Shown here one piece after another: positions 54,501-58,255 of a stretch of 64,000 nucleotides of DNA. Position numbers and translations under genes: made by a program. Within the stretch, counting starts at the first letter, position 1; every line of letters begins with the position of its first letter. The notes under the pieces are model-generated. The model searched no databases and was not told the origin of the DNA. It was given only the letters and a program-made list of their open reading frames with translations. Origin of the DNA: Diadema setosum (lineage: Eukaryota; Echinodermata; Echinoidea; Diadematoida; Diadematidae); contig NC_092688.1 in the NCBI RefSeq assembly GCF_964275005.1, positions 23,303,440-23,367,439 of the forward strand, given 5' to 3'.

Positions 54501-55014
54501 TGATCGGTGTCTCTTTTAGTGTAGATATACTTATATAGATAAGCAAGCATTACGACCATGTGCGACGAGTTACTTGTGTTATTTTTGTAAATTCTTTATA
54601 TCTCCAAAGCTGGGAGTTGACACAGTTATAATGTCCTTATCATTCTTTTTCAAGCATTTTGTTTTTCTCTCACCGTCTCTACCTCCATCTCTCTCTGTCT
54701 CTCTTTCTTCCGCTGCACATGTTGTCTCCCTCCTTTCCCCTTTTTAGGATAACTCTACCAAAGAAAAACCCACAGTCACGATTCTAAAGCTGTCATTCTT
54801 TTTATTTTCTGAGAGTACATTAGGTACGCATCATTCTCACACGCCAGCAGCAGAGAAAAAATGAAATCCCATTTTTTTTTTTTGCACGCATTTGTTGTTA
54901 TGACAGTTACTTGAGGGTATTGATATGCTTCTTACCTGCACTAAGAATGGAAGTAGAACACACGGCGAGGCAGAACGTCGCGAAATGAGCTCCAGAGTTG
55001 AACAGAACCCTCAT
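14..55014 (-). CDS. Nicotinic acetylcholine receptor-like subunit (alpha-type), 6 exons, 3' part outside window
   Basis: Joined exons 54936-55014, 20900-21063, 6070-6114, 5293-5402, 1390-1603 and 14-368 on the minus strand give 967 coding bases (322 residues plus one base). Visible parts: signal peptide (about 1-26), N-terminal helix region (about 40-60), ligand-binding domain (to about 257), Cys-loop C166-C180 with 13 residues between, adjacent cysteines C241-C242, M1 (about 260-283) and M2 (about 290-310). By family knowledge it would be one subunit of a pentameric cation channel in the plasma membrane; GEK at 288-290 and Glu at M2 20' fit cation selectivity. M3, the cytoplasmic loop and M4 must lie left of position 1. 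Exon phases agree at every junction (1, 0, 0, 2, 0). The 45- and 110-nt exons match sizes conserved across nicotinic receptor genes. The exact subunit class is not identifiable; aromatic-box changes make it a divergent member. Confidence 0.93.
369..1389 (-). other. nAChR-like intron 5 with local duplication
   Basis: This 1.02-kb intron separates the Cys-loop exon from the M1-M2 exon. It has no further coding signal. The splice-donor-proximal part carries a roughly 167-nt-offset duplication (1122-1225 and 1290-1393) plus repeated TATCTCACTTATCC words at 1122, 1234 and 1290. Confidence 0.85.
1122..1393. repeat. Imperfect tandem duplication spanning a splice donor
   Basis: GAGTGATACCTG occurs at 1214-1225 and 1381-1392, each preceded by a TCAGCTAC word and, further left, by TATCTCACTTATCC at 1122 and 1290 and a GGGCAGxTAACTGAG word. 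The second unit overlaps the real donor of the exon at 1390-1603. The first unit is therefore a decoy donor in the same orientation (CAG|GTATCACTCG). Confidence 0.8.
1390..1603 (-). CDS. nAChR-like exon 5: Cys-loop and loop B
   Basis: The 214-nt exon encodes residues 133 (last base) to 204. It carries DGMVEWYTPMV, then the Cys-loop CKINVRYFPFDTQTC (C166-C180, 13 residues between, with FPFD), then FGSWAYD. W187 is seven residues after the second cysteine, the position of loop B Trp149. The acceptor is CATACTCCCACTCCCAG; the donor is ACACAG|GTATCA. NYS at 197-199 is a possible glycosylation sequon. The open frame continues on either side of both splice sites, so the boundaries rest on splice consensus and phase. 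The donor and its intronic neighbourhood are duplicated about 167 nt further into the intron (see findings). Confidence 0.96.
4393..4507 (-). mobile_element. Copy A of a short palindromic dispersed repeat
   Basis: TTGCCCTACATCGAAGTAA and TTACGTCAATGTAGGGCAA form the two arms of an imperfect hairpin. The flank CAATTTGTCAATCAGTTG followed by CAATGAAAAC and further words matches, in reverse orientation, the copy near 61080-61174. About 110 bases are shared between the two loci, so this is a dispersed repeat and not a local accident. Confidence 0.75.
5078..5280. repeat. Poly-T (30 nt) and (CAAA)n tracts
   Basis: An uninterrupted 30-base T run lies at 5078-5107 and a (CAAA)n-type tract with TAAA variants at about 5225-5280, directly next to the donor of the 110-nt exon at 5292. 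They account for the low-complexity open frames here. Confidence 0.95.
5293..5402 (-). CDS. nAChR-like exon 4: 110-nt exon, loops A and E region
   Basis: The 110-nt exon encodes residues 97-132 plus two bases of 133. It starts SWLDHFLKWDKEDYGG and ends with IWLPDVKLLE. The pattern W-x-D-x-x-L-x-W, then Y-G-G, then IW-x-PD, is diagnostic of this receptor family. The acceptor is CTTTCTCCTCCAG and the donor AA|GTAGGT. The two leftover bases AA join the C at the start of the next exon to make Asn133. The loop A position that is normally tyrosine (Tyr93) is Leu131 here. The exon length equals the canonical 110-nt fourth exon of nicotinic receptor genes. Confidence 0.96.
5403..6069 (-). other. nAChR-like intron 3
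   Basis: A 667-nt AT-rich intron between the 45-nt and 110-nt exons. It has a short (GA)n tract near 5449-5464 and ATTAATTGATTAAT-type runs near 5517-5550. I see no other feature. Confidence 0.85.
6070..6114 (-). CDS. nAChR-like exon 3: 45-nt exon with loop D tryptophan
   Basis: Fifteen codons, residues 82-96, read NEKEQQITINGWRRM. The acceptor is TTCTTCATATTTCAG and the donor ATG|GTAATT. A 45-nt third exon in phase 0 is a strongly conserved feature of nicotinic receptor genes. W93 aligns with the loop D tryptophan (Trp55 in the usual receptor numbering) that forms the complementary face of the agonist site. The sequence N-E-K-x-Q matches the family's (D/N)EKNQ start of this exon. Confidence 0.95.
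7402..7738 (-). mobile_element. MITE-like element, family M1, copy 1 (contains 41-nt poly-T)
   Basis: The left end TAGGGAGCTTTAGATTTG and the right end TGTAAAGCTCCCTA are inverted repeats, with TA at both outer edges. The interior shares long stretches, in reverse orientation, with 36512-36826 (for example TCATTACGCG and TTACGTCCGCTCAA on the opposite strand). A 41-base T run (7658-7698) sits inside the right arm. No transposase frame is present, so it would be non-autonomous. Confidence 0.75.
7744..7786. repeat. (CAA)n microsatellite
   Basis: ACAACAACA-type triplets with one AAAAAC interruption follow directly after the inverted-repeat element. Confidence 0.95.
8441..9159. mobile_element. 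MITE-like element with GGTGATTTCAAGTTCGGTGC termini
   Basis: The left terminus GGGTGATTTCAAGTTCGGTG is answered by CACCGAACTTGAAATCACCC at 9140-9159, a perfect 20-bp terminal inverted repeat. The first 85 bases (8441-8525) also fold on themselves, because an internal CCGAACTTGAAATCACG repeats the right terminus, and another TTCAAGTTCGGTGCTGGTG word lies at 8697. CTAGTGCTAGTG-type words follow the termini. No protein is encoded. The structure suggests a non-autonomous element, perhaps with one copy inserted in another. Confidence 0.72.
10355..10735 (+). mobile_element. Degraded LINE 3' ORF remnant
   Basis: Plus-strand translation with frameshifts reads LRSFYFKILHKAIDF, then IRSKDSPNC, a break at a T-run, then SEETMVHLFCECEKV and later FTFEVSYLYLQMYALSK. 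The order F-K-hydrophobic, K-x-S-P-x-C, E-E-T-x-x-H-L-F-x-x-C is that of the zinc-knuckle-like C-terminal region of L1/Tx1-type non-LTR retrotransposon ORF2. It has frameshifts and no 5' part, so it is dead. The AT-rich DNA to about 11340 may be its 3' UTR, which I cannot prove. Confidence 0.6.
13039..14888. mobile_element. Long foldback transposon-like element with 15-bp repeats in the arms (TU-like)
   Basis: The outer arms are inverted copies: GGGTGTTTTAGCGTCAT near 13060 against ATGACGCTCAAAGCACCCC near 14849, followed inward by TTTGTTTxxAACAAA, GAATATGATAT and ATTTCATAGAC on both sides. The next part of each arm (13110-13450 and 14570-14830) is a degenerate tandem array with a period near 15 and words such as ATATGAATTATGG. 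The centre (about 13470-14200) has about three imperfect repeats of roughly 250 nt with GTGTGGAGTGTATGTT, TTTTGCACG and CAGTAACGTAT words. Sea urchin TU elements are known foldback transposons whose outer domains are 15-bp tandem repeats. The resemblance is structural only, and the end points are approximate. Confidence 0.75.
16387..16398. repeat. Poly-C tract
   Basis: A homopolymer C run is followed by a short ACACAC run; no function is visible. Confidence 0.9.
16540..16930. repeat. GACGTC-rich segment with many GAGACGTCTC-like palindromes
   Basis: At least eight ACGTC cores in GAGACGTC or GACGTCTC context occur on both strands (for example GAGACGTCTCAACGACGTC near 16695 and GGAGACGTCTCTGAGACC near 16832). 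This segment is more GC- and CpG-rich than its surroundings. An 89-codon open frame at 16505-16774 crosses it, but its Arg/Ser/Thr-rich translation follows the repeated words and matches no family I know. It could be a decayed inverted-repeat element or a cluster of binding sites. Confidence 0.6.
17531..18198. mobile_element. Foldback element with about 250-bp inverted arms
   Basis: The left arm (from TTCTATACGAGCAGC) and the right arm (ending GTATCATAGAAAC) are inverted copies. Shared words on both arms are GCCGCCAATCACAA, TACTCCACTATATAAAACC, ACAGGTGCATGC, ATGAGGAAAACAAA, GGTCTGGGTG and TGGATGATGCAACT. The spacer near 17800-17900 contains AAAATGGCCGCCAAAATTGCC. No transposase frame is visible. 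Confidence 0.85.
20260..20312. repeat. GGTGGT/GGTGAT triplet run and poly-G
   Basis: A TGGTGG-type run is followed by a 12-base G run. It is simple sequence close upstream of exon 2. Confidence 0.9.
20900..21063 (-). CDS. nAChR-like exon 2: N-terminal helix and first beta strand
   Basis: The exon is 164 nt and encodes residues 27-81. The acceptor lies after a pyrimidine-rich tract (TCCTCTACTCCTGCAG) and the donor is TTT|GTAAGTATC. The protein contains an HQKELSNYLLDDYG stretch followed by LRPVKNVSQPVQV and ends in AQVIDF. These align with the conserved pattern of nicotinic receptors in which a helix ending in a tyrosine-containing motif is followed by RPV, a sequon and a strand ending in I-I-D. 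NVS at 62-64 is a potential N-glycosylation site near the position used in many subunits. The exon is flanked by intron 1 (33.9 kb) and intron 2 (14.8 kb). Confidence 0.92.
21761..21921. mobile_element. Short MITE with GGGGCATTTCATGAAGCGTT termini
   Basis: The left terminus GGGGCATTTCATGAAGCGTT and the right terminus AACGCTTCATGAAATGTCCC are inverted copies with one mismatch, and the match extends inward through TTGTCTG/CTGACAA. CTGA flanks the element on both sides, within one base of the ends, and could be a target-site duplication. The interior has an A run and (TA)n. No coding capacity. Confidence 0.82.
22670..22698. repeat. Poly-T tract
   Basis: A homopolymer T run of about 26 bases explains the poly-Phe open frame that crosses it. 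Confidence 0.9.
23195..23660. repeat. Degenerate tandem duplication with GGCCATTTT words
   Basis: TTTGTCATTCATATTGTACA followed by GAGTGGCGACCATTTTGAAT (about 23220-23270) recurs as TTTTGCCATTCATATTGTAA followed by GAATGGCGGCCATTTTGAAT (about 23418-23469), an offset near 196. A third partial copy, GCGGCCATTTTAGATTTTTG, lies at about 23631. No protein or RNA gene is evident. Confidence 0.7.
24490..24650 (+). mobile_element. tRNA-derived SINE fragment or tRNA pseudogene
   Basis: GGTTCGAATCC at 24575-24585 is a perfect RNA polymerase III B-box. CCGGG-TTCGAAT-CCCG around it forms a T-arm with four of five pairs. Upstream TTTCAATCTGAAG resembles the anticodon-arm side seen in tRNA-derived SINE heads, and downstream TACGTCCTTGGACTAGATG resembles the conserved segment that follows such heads in invertebrate SINEs. 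No intact acceptor stem or clear A-box is visible, so it is not a functional tRNA. Confidence 0.5.
25464..25530. repeat. (CA)n microsatellite, interrupted
   Basis: A CA-dinucleotide run is interrupted by CAAA and CCA variants. Confidence 0.95.
25781..25904. repeat. (AAT)n followed by (ATT)n, self-complementary
   Basis: ATAATAAT triplets up to about 25830 switch to ATTATTATT and ATCATT triplets, so the two halves are inverted complements and can form a long hairpin. The Asn/Ile-rich open frames crossing it are artefacts of this repeat. Confidence 0.95.
26566..26590. repeat. Short perfect palindrome
   Basis: GCAGCCCTGCAGGGCTGC is an 18-bp perfect palindrome. It lies in a segment ending AAACAACCAAATAAAACC that could be the 3' end of a retroelement, but no coding remnant supports that. 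Confidence 0.7.
27848..28130. repeat. Dispersed repeat, uninterrupted copy
   Basis: The words GTACTGxTTxCCATxGGxAG, ATATGTGTAGGTCAGTTG, CTACCAT, GCAATAAA, ATATCACTCTTTTTC, AACCATAACTGTAGA and AAGCTGGGTTTxTGTTTCATC occur here in one continuous block. They recur in the same order, split by insertions, at 39748-42032. This copy is therefore an empty-site reference for those insertions. Confidence 0.8.
30098..30110. repeat. Poly-C tract
   Basis: Homopolymer C run of about 12 bases; no other feature nearby. Confidence 0.9.
31825..31918. repeat. (CA)n microsatellite, long
   Basis: A CA-dinucleotide run of about 90 bases with AGAACACAC, CATCACAC and GCACG variants. It explains the His/Thr repeat open frames here. 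Confidence 0.95.
32239..32250. repeat. Poly-G tract
   Basis: Homopolymer G run within non-coding intron sequence. Confidence 0.9.
34730..34755 (+). mobile_element. Fragment of the CAATTTGTCAATCAGTTG repeat family
   Basis: GTAGTCAATTTGTCAATCAGTTG matches the arm word of the palindromic elements at 4393-4507 and 61080-61174. Only this short part is recognisable. Confidence 0.5.
36512..36826 (+). mobile_element. MITE-like element, family M1, copy 2
   Basis: The right end GCGCCGCAAATCTAAAGCTC matches the reverse complement of the terminus of the copy at 7402-7738. Interior words TTTTCATTACGCGTT, TTACGTCCGCTCAA, GAGAGCTA and AATGGGGG also correspond in reverse orientation. At the place of the 41-base T run in copy 1 this copy has GGGGGAAAAACCCCCC. 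The left end is degraded, so the start is approximate. Confidence 0.72.
39000..39055. repeat. (TTTA)n-type degenerate microsatellite
   Basis: TTTATTTATTTATTCATTTA-like tetranucleotide run with substitutions. Confidence 0.9.
39908..41191 (+). mobile_element. 5'-truncated CR1/L2-like LINE with (TTGAAAC)n tail
   Basis: The element begins within the reverse transcriptase reading frame (KYANKLSLNIEKT) and ends in five TTGAAAC units (41159-41191), the short-repeat 3' terminus typical of CR1/L2-like non-LTR elements. The 5' limit is set by comparison with the empty site at 27848-28130. The 3' UTR contains a poly-T run near 40667-40683 and TGTGAGTG repeats. The truncated 5' end and the frameshift mean it is immobile. 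Confidence 0.82.
39911..40661 (+). pseudogene. LINE reverse transcriptase C-terminal region, frameshifted
   Basis: The first part reads through KLSLNIEKT, then KFLGLWIDRELSWKTHI, SRNIGILNKLKHLFP, FNYGILAWG and RIQKRAIRIINHAGYFAHTN. A single-base change in the T run near 40327-40334 shifts the frame. The second part continues with NRILKIPDLFHYNLEIFMYK, then YPTRQSHAYHLPRTRT, GPRYWNDLPQDI and FKRKLKRLLL to a stop at 40659-40661. This is the thumb and C-terminal region of a CR1/L2/Jockey-type reverse transcriptase. The catalytic FADD part is missing because of 5' truncation. Related copies lie at 61900-62640 and 63365-64000. Confidence 0.88.
41244..41699. mobile_element. Inverted-repeat element with about 50-bp termini
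   Basis: The left arm TACAACGTCCAAGTAGATCC followed by GATTGGAGGATTGTTG is matched in reverse by CAACAATCCTCCAACC followed by GATCTACTTGGACGTTGTA at the right. The unique interior of roughly 340 bases has no coding frame. It is a MITE-like, non-autonomous element. Confidence 0.85.
41696..41860. mobile_element. Near-palindromic element with ACAAATAGTG termini
   Basis: ACAAATAGTG at 41696 and CACTATTTGT at 41851-41860 bracket arms containing GCAATGGAACGAGATTTCGC and GCGAAATCTCGTACCATTGC. The centre, TCGGCTTCGCCTCGTTGAAT, is flanked by further complementary words (GGCGC, ACTATTCAAC). The whole segment can fold into one hairpin. It abuts the element at 41244-41699. Confidence 0.8.
42278..42567. 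mobile_element. Palindromic MITE built of GAGTGA words
   Basis: Two arms of about 140 bp are nearly perfect inverted copies: TCACTCTTGAAGGAGCGAAT on the left against ATTCACTCCTTCAAGAGTGA on the right. Within each arm GAGTGA/TCACTC words recur every 15-25 bases. The ends are CTCTxAAAAAAA and TTTTTTTAGAG. The centre (near 42420) is GGGATCACTCCAAAATCTTC. No protein is encoded. Confidence 0.88.
44515..44880. repeat. Degenerate tandem repeat, period about 110-125
   Basis: Words of the type CACxxTTCATTATxxATxxAA, followed by a GTxTGACC-like word, CGATAAACA and TTCGGxT, recur about three to four times (for example near 44525, 44608, 44710 and 44800). Divergence is high. An 88-codon open frame across the first copies has no recognisable motif. 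Confidence 0.5.
45249..45308. repeat. 10-bp minisatellite (ACTTACTGAA)n
   Basis: About five imperfect units of ACTTACTGAA/ACTAACTGAA lie in a row with one interruption. Such a short-unit array could be the 3' terminus of a retroelement, but no coding remnant lies upstream. Confidence 0.8.
46650..46720. repeat. (TG)n microsatellite
   Basis: TG-dinucleotide run with GCGTGCG and TATG interruptions. Confidence 0.97.
47066..47120. repeat. (TG)n microsatellite with GCGC end
   Basis: TG-dinucleotide run ending in GCGCGCCCGCG. Confidence 0.97.
47481..47498. repeat. Poly-G tract
   Basis: Homopolymer G run of about 17 bases within non-coding sequence. Confidence 0.92.
48370..49626 (+). mobile_element. 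5'-truncated LINE with (AATCT)n-type tail
   Basis: The coding part (48409-49378) is followed by about 240 bases of 3' UTR and the terminus GAATAAAATCTAATCTAATC (about 49608-49627), a short tandem tail as in L2/CR1-type non-LTR elements. The 5' limit is uncertain. The reading frames here are among the best preserved in the window, which suggests a fairly recent copy. Confidence 0.78.
48409..49378 (+). pseudogene. LINE ORF C-terminal region with one frameshift
   Basis: The first frame (48409-48729) reads LFDQLVLPILLYGCEVWGFE, then IEIFHRKFLKSLLYVNKFTP and VYAETGRTRLANTVKYRM, the end of a non-LTR reverse transcriptase region. A one-base loss near 48717 shifts the frame. The second part continues through ISHIEEILSNAGLGVVWLRK, NWILSTLKLRLSD and the zinc-knuckle-like CPCCDRHETGDEFYYVFVCP to a stop at 49378. 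The usual histidine before the last cysteine is replaced (FYYVFVC). The catalytic FADD part is absent. It differs clearly from the copy at 39911-40661, so at least two LINE clades are present. Confidence 0.85.
51542..51578. repeat. (TA)n microsatellite
   Basis: A TA-dinucleotide run of 37 bases. Confidence 0.97.
52570..52630. repeat. (GA)n, poly-G and GAA-rich tract
   Basis: GAGAGA run, a G run of about 14 bases, then AGAGAGA and AGAAGAAGA; purine-only strand over about 60 bases. Confidence 0.95.
53820..53966. mobile_element. Short MITE, family M1, copy 3
   Basis: The left end AGTTTTAGATCTGCGACGCC and the right end GCGTCGCAAATCTAAAACT are inverted, and AAGACGACG/CGTCGTC follow inward. The termini resemble those of the copies at 7402-7738 and 36512-36826 (GCTTTAGATTTGxGACG). 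This is a shorter derivative. Confidence 0.78.
54110..54412. repeat. Poly-T rich stretches
   Basis: T runs at about 54111-54124 and 54379-54412, the latter interrupted by GG and GTT. Low-complexity DNA close to exon 1. Confidence 0.9.
54936..55014 (-). CDS. nAChR-like exon 1: start codon and signal peptide
   Basis: The reverse strand reads ATG at 55014 and continues open for 26 codons plus one base to a consensus donor (G|GTAAGAAG, donor at 54935). The peptide begins MRVLFNSGAH and has a hydrophobic, cysteine-containing core ending in SILSA, a plausible signal peptidase site. A at -3 of the ATG fits a eukaryotic start context. The phase-1 end joins exactly to the two leading bases of the exon at 20900-21063, creating Val27. 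A phase-1 first intron just after the signal peptide is usual for nicotinic receptor genes. No domain is encoded here, so the assignment depends on phase, strand, signal peptide and the absence of a competing candidate. An in-frame alternative first exon inside the 33.9-kb intron cannot be excluded. Confidence 0.75.
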
Positions 55015-55265
55015 CTTGAAGAATCACTTTCGATAATTTCAGTGTAAACAGTAAGAATATGCTTTTTTCTCCTTATCCGCAAGGACGCAGTCACAGGAAG
55101 TCCAAGCAAGAACCACACACGCGCTCAGCAAGCAGCTATTCAACATCGTACTACCGTCCGCGCGCTGCCGATTGCATAGTATCGAGACACCGCAGATCAT
55201 TGCGCGCGCGTCCGATTTCATCCAAAGCTAACAACATGGGCAACGGAGCACGCATGTGACTTCGA
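55015..55265 (-). promoter_or_regulatory. Candidate 5' UTR and promoter of the nAChR-like gene
   Basis: This sequence directly upstream of the ATG at 55014 is richer in CpG than the flanks, with GCGCGCGCGTCCG near 55202 and CCGCGCGCTGCCG near 55157. I see no TATA box at an obvious distance. A 60-66 codon open frame on each strand here looks fortuitous. The transcription start cannot be placed. Confidence 0.35.
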
Positions 55266-58167
55266 ATTTCACGCCACACTGTTGCAACCGATCGCCCATT
55301 TGCTGAGAGTTAATAGAGTCTGATGGTAAACACACGACGCAAATCTTAATGCAAATTACTCAGGCTGCAGCTCGACGTTTAGTAAATTTTGCGGTGCTCG
55401 TGCTTTTCAGAATTGCGTATTAATGGGAAACCAAGGGCCCCGTGAAGCAGAAATTACGTCTAGTTAATGGGAAAGTAATAGTCAAAATAAGGCATGGGAA
55501 GTCTGATGATTTGAGTAAAGAAACCCTGAACGATTCGGAATTGCAGTACAGTGGTGATGGGTATCCGTGCGGGGAACATGTGGGTTTTATAAATCAGTCT
55601 TTTTCCTTCTGATTAATCTGTGAATTCATGATGAGCCGACCAGGTATGCGAAAGCGATTCGGATCACGTTTATTTTTGCCAGTTTGTCCGAATATTTTTA
55701 AAGCTATATGAACACTCAAAAAATAAAGTTAGTGATCATACAATGACACATTTGCGATTCTTGCTTTTACTATAGTTTTTCCTTTTATTGGTAACCTTTC
55801 ACATTGAATATTACATGCCAAGCAGCGCTCTGCTCTGCTTAATTGGGGTGAAGTTAATTCTTTCATTTTCACATCACAAAATGATAGTGAATATCATCAA
55901 GACACGATAGGGGCGTAAACAAACAAATTCACTTTTGGTACCTGCTTTCATGACAACAGGGATTCCAAACTAGGCAATAAGCTCTGAGACTCGTACATAT
56001 CAATGTGTCCAAGTCTGTCTTTTGTCAAAACCGCCTCTTTCGTTCAGTGAGACAATGAAAATCTGAAATCTGAATCTGAAAATAAAAGAGTACAAGGTGT
56101 TATGTCAGCAAAAACAAAAGAGAATCAGTTCGGCCAGGCGATGCGAGTCATTGCAATCAAGGTATAAAATCTCTACCGAAATTTGCTTTGGGTAGTCTTT
56201 TTGCTTTGGATAGTCTTTAGTTAAGCCGTCATTCACCACCAACCCCCCTCTCCCTCTCCATCTCTGTACATGTATGTCCCTGAACAAGACGCGTGATTAG
56301 TTGAAAATTTGATCCAACCATGCGAAGTTGTCGGATAAATGCATCATAATTTATTCTCTTCATATCCCTCTCTCTATACATACAATATGGTAAATGCATG
56401 TAGATATAAGATAGGTAAAAAACAACAACAATCAACAGGCCGGTTTATATCATACTAGTCCTATACCAAAATGGTACTGTTCTTTGCCAGAGGATGCCAT
56501 TTTCATTTCGCCGTTGATTTTTTTTTTTTTTTGTGATGATGATGAAGAGATTTATCGATCATGATGAAGAGATTTGTCGATTGTTGATGAAGAGATTTAT
56601 CGATCACGACACGTGGTGGTTTACGTCTCGCCACGCTGGAAGAAGGGGTACCATCGTATTAGCCATGAACCACTCGCTCTAATGTGACCGTGCTTCATGT
56701 TACGCTACAGGCTATTTGGCTCCAAGTGCAAGTGTCGTCGAATATCAATGTGAGTGCTTGGAATTAGATGCATAATGGCATCGGATATTTGAAAACTTGT
56801 GATGGGGTCCGTGGGATATATCATTACGAGGACAATGCGTCACCTGCCAGAAAATGATGGCATATTGATTAAAAATGAACGACGGACTATCTGTGCTTGG
56901 TGCAATAATTGATAATGTCACACCACATAACACGCACATTAGTATCGTGTGATTAACAACAGTTATGTATTATCAGAATCTGTTATCTGTAATATTACCT
57001 CATCATTGATAATGTTTGTAACAGAAAATCTATTAGCTGCGAAGAGCATTTTGTAATATCTATGGGGAGTTTTGATTTAGATCAATCCTAACGTAACTGC
57101 CACTTTGCCATATAAACCTAAACGAAAATAAAAAAAATTTGATTTTGAGGGCCACAGTCATACAATGTGAACGACAATGGATGTACGTAAAGCTCGATGT
57201 GACGGAGCTGTTCCCAGCAGTTGTGGTGGGAGAGAGGTCATGATATCAATGGACTTGATTGATGAATGTATAATCATTCCTGGGCAGTTCTCTGTTTACA
57301 CTTTGAGTTCAGTTGATAAGACTTGTAAACTTAATGGAGGAACATTATATCTTTTCTTCCCACTTTTTTATGTCTTAATCAGAGCTAAAAAAAAAAAAAG
57401 AAGCAGGTGTTTACGTAATCTTTGTGAAAAGTTGGGGGGGGGGGGGCACGCGACATTTCGTTTCCGTTTTGCAAACGAAAACTGATTTCTTGTGTATAAT
57501 GTGCGTAGAATCCGTACTAACGCTTGGGCGCAAGGTGCGGTAGTCATGCACGTCAGTTGATGTTAGTACATTCATGTGAGCGTGTTCGTGGACATGCGGT
57601 AGTAACGTGGAAAAGGAAATTAGACGTTCGTTCGAGACTTATAAGTCTGTAAGTAACGCAACCAAAACTCTTGATTTGTGCATCTGTAATGATGGAGAAA
57701 ACTGAGGGCGGTTTTTCAACATCTAATAAAGTCAGCCGTCGTATTTAAAGATCGTTTCTAAATAATATCATCACTGAACAATGAAGGGAAATGAAATGAA
57801 GTAATAAGCCGTCAACTCTTCGACACGCTCAACGATAAAGCTGGAAGAGCGCCATCTTTTGATCGATTTGTCGATGATCACTGTTGGGAAGTAAGTAGCA
57901 TTTCGCAATATGACGTGCTCAGGCGGGGCGACACAGGCACCGTCCTCTACTGCACGCATCGCATGAAAGCTCGCGCCGTGTATAGTGTTTAAGCCACCCC
58001 CTGTTACGAGCAAACCCGTAAATGTCGCTGGTATCGCGAAAACTGTGAGTGTTCTTAGCCTCCTGTGAGAATTTCACGGTGTGAAAAAAGTGGAGTGATT
58101 TTGTACTTTCCAGCGATGGACAGGAGAAAAAACAAATAAACAAGAGACATACATTTCCGGACACAGG
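55266..58167. other. Intergenic region between divergent start sites
   Basis: About 2.9 kb between the receptor start and the candidate plus-strand exon. It contains a three-copy 22-23-bp repeat (56541-56608) and a poly-G run near 57434-57446. Open frames of 60-102 codons show no recognisable motif. Confidence 0.55.
56541..56608. repeat. Three-copy minisatellite GATGAAGAGATTTxTCGAT
   Basis: GATGAAGAGATTTATCGAT, GATGAAGAGATTTGTCGAT and GATGAAGAGATTTATCGAT follow each other with a period of 22-23. Confidence 0.9.
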
Positions 58168-58255
58168 ATGGCGACGTCGTTGTTTGGTCTTCAGGCAGCC
58201 TTGCTGGGGATATCATGGATCATCCTAAGCCTACTACTTGTTTGCCAAGGCAAAG
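58168..58255 (+). CDS. Candidate first coding exon with signal peptide (unknown gene)
   Basis: ATG at 58168 has a strong start context (ACAGGATGG). The 29 codons plus one base begin MATSLFGLQ and continue with a long hydrophobic core (AALLGISWIILSLLLV) then CQGK, typical of a signal peptide. A donor follows at 58256 (AAAG|GTAACG), giving a phase-1 end like that of the receptor's own first exon. Upstream, about 200 bases are CpG-richer than average. The frame also continues open to 58350 past the donor, but that part lacks a pattern. No downstream exon is identified, so the product is unknown; a divergent secreted or membrane protein gene, possibly a receptor paralogue, is a guess. Confidence 0.4.

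Larger units (their letters stand above)
21064..54935 (-). other. nAChR-like intron 1 (33.9 kb)
   Basis: The intron lies between the signal-peptide exon and exon 2; both ends have consensus splice sites and the phases match. It holds the repeats listed separately. Stretches where I see nothing beyond AT-rich or low-complexity DNA are 21930-23190, 24660-25460, 26650-27840, 28190-31820, 31920-36510, 36830-39740, 42570-44510, 45310-46640, 47130-48360, 49630-51540, 51580-52560 and 52630-53815. Short open frames of 60-142 codons occur there without recognisable motifs. Confidence 0.72.
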
